The translations under genes were made by a program, and so were the position numbers. A stretch of DNA of 9,184 nt from Candidatus Wallbacteria bacterium (GTDB taxonomy: Bacteria > Muiribacteriota > UBA6191 > JACPRK01), in contig JACQFU010000182.1 of NCBI GenBank assembly GCA_016199905.1, positions 1 to 9,184 on the forward strand. Direction: 5' to 3'. Below the pieces are notes generated by a model that worked only from the letters and a program-made list of their open reading frames with translations, was not told where the DNA came from and did no database searches. Positions within the stretch are counted from its first letter, which is position 1. Each line of letters begins with the position of its first letter. Below are positions 6,492-9,184 of this stretch, in pieces.

Positions 6492-6617
6492 CTATCCCGT
6501 GGCACTTAGGAACACCAGCGATCGTTGTGACACGCCGTCCGAAGCCGGCCAGGCGCATGCAGTGAAACCGTGGCAGATGCAACAAAATCCCTGCGGACAA
6601 AGGGGCTTCTTGTTCAT
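6492..6617 (-). CDS. Possible Cys-rich micro-protein (41 residues)
   Basis: An ATG at 6617 opens a 41-codon frame. It begins MNKKPLCPQGFCCICHGF and has cysteines at 7, 12, 13, 15 and 21 plus H16, a metal-binding-like cluster, then AWPASDG. It lies upstream of, and in the same direction as, the hemerythrin gene, with about 70 nt between them. The ribosome-binding site is poor (GGGGTCGAG just before ATG). A plus-strand frame also crosses here, so the gene may not be real. The Cys/His cluster is the only positive evidence. Confidence 0.25.
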   Translation of the reverse strand: MNKKPLCPQGFCCICHGFTACAWPASDGVSQRSLVFLSATG

Positions 6618-6647
6618 CTCGACCCCGGGCAGAACGCTGCCTGGAAG

Positions 6648-6669
6648 TGCCGCCATCGCGATCGCGGCA
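6648..6669. repeat. 22-bp near-perfect palindrome upstream of ACP promoter
   Basis: The arms are TGCCGC and GCGGCA around ATCGCGAT, with one mismatched pair, so 20 of 22 bases are symmetric. It ends 15 bp before the -24/-12-like site at 6685-6700 and lies 30 bp upstream of the possible micro-ORF on the other strand. It would suit a dimeric regulator, or form a hairpin in either transcript. No T-tract follows. Confidence 0.5.
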
Positions 6670-6684
6670 GCCTGCACTCGATCC

Positions 6685-6700
6685 TGGCATGGCCGTTGCC
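6685..6700 (+). promoter_or_regulatory. Candidate sigma-54 (-24/-12) promoter of ACP gene
   Basis: TGGCATGGCCGTTGCC matches TGGCAYG-N4-TTGC, with both the GG and GC invariant pairs at the required 10-nt separation. Only the final W is a C. The predicted start near 6711 gives a leader of about 74 nt before ATG 6785. It is the best -24/-12 match I found in the window. Confidence 0.5.
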
Positions 6701-6784
6701 AAGTCTTCGATCGTCCGCGCCAACCATAAACGGCTTTGCCAAGAAAGGGCAAGTCGCCCATACCCGAAAGAGGTCGGTCGCTCC

Positions 6785-7033
6785 ATGAACCAGCTCGAGA
6801 TTTTCGACCAGGTCCGGGACATCGTTTGCAAGCAACTGTCAGTCAGCATCAGCCAGGTCAAGCCCGAGGACACGTTGATCGAGGCGCTCGGCGCCGACAG
6901 CTTGGACACTGTGGAGCTCGTCATGAGCCTGGAAGAGAAGTTCGAGGTCGAAATCCCCGACGCAGAGGTTCAGAGAATAAGGACTGTCCAGGACGTGGCG
7001 AACCTGATCATCCGGACCAAGTCCGAGAACTGA
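6785..7033 (+). CDS. Stand-alone acyl carrier protein
   Basis: This is an 82-residue acidic helical-bundle protein of normal ACP length. S39 in GADSLDTVELVM is the 4'-phosphopantetheine attachment site, in the classic DSL motif. EEKFEVEIPDAEVQRIRTVQD is the usual helix II-III region (given here by residue span 50-70). It carries acyl chains as thioesters on the phosphopantetheine arm. No fatty-acid synthesis gene (fabD, fabG, fabF) flanks it, so it is more likely a specialised paralogue than the housekeeping AcpP. The start at ATG 6785 gives a normal N-terminus and follows AAGAGG by about 11 nt. A sigma-54-like promoter and a palindrome lie upstream, hinting at conditional expression. The nearest lipid-type enzyme is the sterol desaturase/hydroxylase family protein about 0.9 kb downstream, but the intervening DNA is a patchwork of remnants. 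A joint pathway is therefore only a guess. Confidence 0.95.
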   Translation: MNQLEIFDQVRDIVCKQLSVSISQVKPEDTLIEALGADSLDTVELVMSLEEKFEVEIPDAEVQRIRTVQDVANLIIRTKSEN

Positions 7034-7098
7034 GACGGTCCTCGCCGAGCGCCTGCAACCCGTCCGCCTGCGCGTCATCGGGGTCCTCAAAAGCGTCA

Positions 7099-7125
7099 GG
7101 CCCGAGCGGGCCGTTCTCGCCTTTT
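7099..7125 (+). terminator. Weak possible terminator after ACP gene
   Basis: GGCCC-GAGC-GGGCC is a perfect GC-rich hairpin 65 nt after the ACP stop. It is followed by GTTCTCGCCTTTT, a poor and displaced T-run. It could slow or end transcription, but it is not a textbook intrinsic terminator. Confidence 0.35.
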
Positions 7126-7153
7126 CGATGTCCGCAGGTAGAATGACTCCGGA

Positions 7154-7222
7154 ATGAGGGACCTTCGCAACTTTCTGGCTCTCGTGCTCTCGACGTTCAT
7201 GGTTGTGGGAACAGCACCTTGA
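7154..7222 (+). pseudogene. Truncated signal-peptide stub
   Basis: ATG 7154 opens a 22-codon frame, MRDLRNFLALVLSTFMVVG followed by TAP, then TGA. It looks like the signal peptide of an exported protein cut off right after its hydrophobic core. The next coding material, the RND pump piece, begins at the same point in a different frame. The junction suggests that a secreted-protein gene lost its body by rearrangement. A genuine 22-residue membrane micropeptide is the alternative. The ribosome-binding site is weak. Confidence 0.35.
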
Positions 7223-7785
7223 AGTCTCGGGAACTCTGGCGCCACGCGGCCAGCCAGGACGATCTCGTGCGGCAGATGGCCCAAGCGATCGAGCCTCTTC
7301 CGGGCATGAAGGCGATCTTCACCCAGCCGATCGAGATGCGCGTCAACGAGATGATCGCGGGAGTTCGAGCCGACTTCGGCGTACTTCTCTTCGGAGAGGA
7401 TTTCGACGTCTTGAAGGCCAAGGCCCGCGAAGTGCAGGCCGCCCTCGAGGCCGTTCCCGGCGCTGCCGACGTCACGACGGAGCAGTTGACCGGCCAGCCG
7501 CTTTTGGAAGTGGCCATCGATTGGAATGCCGTCGCGCGTCACGGAGTGCCGGCACGAGAGGTGCTCGATGCCGTGGAGGCGCTTGGTGGGCGGACTGTCG
7601 GGCGGATCCAGGAAGGGGAGCGGCGGTTCCCGATCGCCGTACGCTTGGCCGACCGTTTTCGTTCCGACGCCGAGGCGCTCGGCCGGGTGCTGGTGGTCTC
7701 CGGAGAAGGTCGAAGGATCCCGCTGGCGCGATTGACGAAGATGCGCTCGCCGTCGAAGCCGCAATCCGGGCTACAATGGCCTTGA
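7216..7785 (+). pseudogene. Internal fragment of a CusA/CzcA-type RND metal efflux pump
   Basis: About 175 residues match the interior of heavy-metal RND transporters (CusA/CzcA/SilA family, roughly residues 540-740 of about 1,030). Recognisable stretches are TQPIEMRVNEMIAGVRAD, LLFGEDFDVLKAKA, VPGAADVTTEQLTG, DWNAVARHGV and RRFPIAVRLADRF, ending near GRRIPLARLTKM. This is part of the periplasmic porter and docking region. The N-terminal half, all transmembrane helices and the proton-relay residues are absent. A TTG at 7219 could start translation but the piece cannot pump. The frame has no internal stop over the homologous stretch, so the break is fairly recent or the frame is still under constraint. 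After about 7740 the sequence leaves the family and stops at 7783-7785. No other efflux gene is present here. Confidence 0.8.
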
Positions 7786-7953
7786 TGCCAGCGTCCTCCC
7801 CTGCCAAGCAGCTCGAGAGCTTTCTGTCGAAGTACGATCCGGAGATCGTTGAGCAGGCTCGCGGAGCAGCCCATGGATTCCAAGAGCATGGGCCGGATGG
7901 GGATCCAGTCGATCTCGCCCAAGCAACGGCCGCAGCGGCCGGCGGAGAAGTGA
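7785..7953 (+). pseudogene. Remnant of a small DUF-type gene with its middle deleted
   Basis: ATG 7785 begins MPASSPAKQLESFLSKYDPE, then IVEQARGA. This resembles, from memory, the N-terminus of a widespread family of small soluble proteins of about 150 residues, often labelled DUF1801-like. Shortly after, in another frame, ATG 7873 to TGA 7951-7953 reads MDSKSMGRMGIQSISPKQRP then QRPAEK. That resembles the IKSISAKQRPRRP-type C-terminus of the same family. The two ends would thus be kept while the centre is lost and the frame shifted. The last TGA overlaps the ATG of the next gene (TGATG). The family link is unverified recall. A long N-terminal extension of the desaturase is the alternative, since its frame stays open here. 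Confidence 0.4.
7944..7947 (+). promoter_or_regulatory. Ribosome-binding site fixing ATG 7953
   Basis: GGAG stands 5 nt before ATG 7953, directly ahead of the first membrane helix. The upstream in-frame ATGs at 7776 and 7785 lack comparable sites and would add unrelated sequence. Confidence 0.55.
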
Positions 7954-9020
7954 TGGGCCGGCTCCGGGTCGGTCTCGACTACGCGATCCTCCCCCTGTTT
8001 CTCGCCTGCGCGCTGGGCGGCACCTACGCCCTGCTCGCAGCGAAGCTGCCCTCGACGGCGGTCATCGGGCTCGTGATGGGATCTCTGGCCGCGTTGGCCG
8101 CGATCCTGGAGAGGGTTCGGCCTCAGCGTCACGACTACGTCGCCCTGGATCAACCGCTCCCCACCGAGCTCGCCCATTACCTGTTCAACTACAACCTGGG
8201 CTACGTGCTGGCGATCGTTCCCATCACGCTCCTGGACACGGAGCTGGGCCGCCGAATGGCGCCGTCGCTTTGGCCCTCGAGCAGTCCGCTCGCGGTGCAG
8301 ATAGCGCTCGCGGGCGTCCTGGGAGAGATGCTCAGCTACTGGCAACACCGGCTGGTGCACCGGATTCCCTGGTTCTGGCGCTTCCATTCCCTGCACCACA
8401 GCGGGTCGCGCATGAACGTGGCGCGGGGCGCGCGGTTTCACTTTGTCGACATTGCTCCCGCCCTCTTCTTCGTTCTCTTCCCTCTCGTGCTGCTGCGAGC
8501 GCCGGAGGAGATTCTCACTTGGACTGCGACCCTGTGCGGCTCGCTCGGTGTGATCGAGCATTCCAACATCCGGCTCGTCACGCCCCAATGGCTGGACCGC
8601 ATCCTCTGTACTCCGGCAGTCCACCGCTATCATCACTCCCGCGATCGGGCAGAGAGCGACGGGAACTTCGGCACGGCGGTGATGCTGTTCGATCACCTAT
8701 TCGGGACCTACGTGCAGCCAAGTGGGGCCGGGCCCGCGGAGGTCGGGATCGCCCAGGACACGACGCGACCGGGATTCGCGGCGCAGATGCTGGACCCGTT
8801 CTACTCTGGGCTCGCCCTGCTCAATAGTCGCCCGCGGTGGTTTCCGCGAGCTCCCAGCAAATCCACCAAGGCTTGCACGCGATCCGCCTGGCCGGAAGAC
8901 CTCCCCGGCAGCTGCAGATCGGCCGAAGAAGCAGGGCGAACGTTCGTGAGCGCCGACGAGGTCGTCCAGGTCGGCGCTTGTGCCGAATCGAGCGTGGCGC
9001 CGGCGGAGCGCACGGCGTAG
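7953..9020 (+). CDS. Sterol desaturase / fatty acid hydroxylase family membrane enzyme
   Basis: This 355-residue integral membrane protein has hydrophobic helices at about 10-30, 34-52, 80-95, 113-128 and 165-182. It carries the three histidine clusters of the diiron hydroxylase superfamily: HRLVH 132-136, HSLHH 145-149 and HRYHH 224-228, plus H203 in IEHSN and the typical NFG...FDHLFGTY ending (238-253). Family members hydroxylate or desaturate sterols, fatty acids, carotenoids or sphingoid lipids. The substrate cannot be told from sequence. I start it at ATG 7953 (GGAG, 5-nt spacing, overlapping the TGA of the preceding remnant). The frame is open upstream to 7203, but that part is foreign to the family. 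The last 70 or so residues (about 285-355) are Ser/Arg/Ala-rich, have no family match that I recognise and overlap a minus-strand frame, so the original C-terminus may have been replaced. Confidence 0.9.
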   Translation: MGRLRVGLDYAILPLFLACALGGTYALLAAKLPSTAVIGLVMGSLAALAAILERVRPQRHDYVALDQPLPTELAHYLFNYNLGYVLAIVPITLLDTELGRRMAPSLWPSSSPLAVQIALAGVLGEMLSYWQHRLVHRIPWFWRFHSLHHSGSRMNVARGARFHFVDIAPALFFVLFPLVLLRAPEEILTWTATLCGSLGVIEHSNIRLVTPQWLDRILCTPAVHRYHHSRDRAESDGNFGTAVMLFDHLFGTYVQPSGAGPAEVGIAQDTTRPGFAAQMLDPFYSGLALLNSRPRWFPRAPSKSTKACTRSAWPEDLPGSCRSAEEAGRTFVSADEVVQVGACAESSVAPAERTA

Positions 9021-9133
9021 ACCTTCCCCGGCACGAGCTTCCAGGCAATGATGTTGCACGGGTCATAACCTCGAGAAGCGACGCGACGGGTGCGTGGCGC
9101 TCCAGGAAACCATTTTTCGTAACTGTGTTTCAC
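8801..9133 (-). CDS. Uncertain minus-strand reading frame or gene remnant
   Basis: GTG 9133 opens a 110-codon frame containing protein-like sequence: CNIIAWKLVPGKVYAVRSAG and ATLDSAQAPTWTTSSALTNV, then ADLQLPGRSSGQADRVQALV. Codons over about 8840-9069 have roughly 80 percent G or C at the third position, similar to the opposing desaturase tail. It overlaps that tail by about 220 nt, so both frames cannot be equally constrained. No family is recognised, and no clear ribosome-binding site is seen. It may be the remnant of a neighbouring gene into which the desaturase frame reads. Confidence 0.25.
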   Translation of the reverse strand: MKHSYEKWFPGAPRTRRVASRGYDPCNIIAWKLVPGKVYAVRSAGATLDSAQAPTWTTSSALTNVRPASSADLQLPGRSSGQADRVQALVDLLGARGNHRGRLLSRASPE

Positions 9134-9184
9134 TTCCGTGTTTTCCTGGCTGCCATGTCTTGGCTGATTGCTGCTTCAGTCTGC

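Noticed and set aside
7139..7144. TAGAAT as a -10 box before the signal-peptide stub
   Set aside because: No acceptable -35 hexamer lies 16-18 nt upstream, so a promoter call is not supported.
7539..8696. 385-codon minus-strand frame across the remnant region and the desaturase
   Set aside because: It crosses unrelated fragments and lies antisense to the histidine clusters; it is a shadow frame.
9078..9118. GCGACGC/GCGTGGC pairing followed by TTTTT, as a terminator after the desaturase
   Set aside because: The stem has a mismatch and the T-run starts about 15 nt after it, too far for an intrinsic terminator.

Overview
The window is a GC-rich bacterial chromosome segment with several GTG and TTG starts, an FHA-type sigma-54 activator, a prokaryotic RING-finger protein and a large hybrid histidine kinase. 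This mix suggests a Myxococcota-like (deltaproteobacterial-type) organism or another GC-rich, signalling-rich environmental lineage. The assignment is an inference; no rRNA or marker gene is present. No tRNA, rRNA, CRISPR array or intact mobile element was seen.

Layout, left to right. Positions 1-736 (minus) hold the start of a membrane-anchored RING-finger protein that runs off the left edge. Positions 847-2259 (minus) encode an FHA-AAA+-Fis sigma-54 enhancer-binding protein. The divergent intergenic region (2260-2521) carries paired GTTACCA half-sites, a palindrome and a -24/-12-like promoter, followed by a GTG-started, exported, charge-segregated low-complexity protein (2522-3130). A short minus-strand coding remnant follows at about 3131-3292.

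Positions 3382-5820 encode an 812-residue sensor: an ETR1 (ethylene receptor)-like membrane domain, a histidine kinase, a receiver and a second histidine kinase. The copper-ligand Cys and His of ETR1 are kept, but ETR1 Asp25 is Asn and Lys91 is Arg. A convergent TTG-started hemerythrin-like protein lies at 5917-6420. Next come a palindrome, a possible Cys-rich micro-ORF and a second, better -24/-12 site ahead of a stand-alone acyl carrier protein (6785-7033).

Positions 7154-7952 look like a gene graveyard: a signal-peptide stub, an in-frame internal piece of a CusA/CzcA-type RND metal pump, and the two ends of a small DUF-type gene with its middle missing. An intact sterol desaturase/fatty acid hydroxylase family gene follows (7953-9020). 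Its 3' end overlaps a possible minus-strand reading frame.

The most interesting points are the Asn/Arg variant of the ethylene-receptor fold on a double-kinase protein, and a possible sigma-54 circuit (activator, exported low-complexity protein and perhaps the ACP). Several remnants show that this locus has been rearranged.
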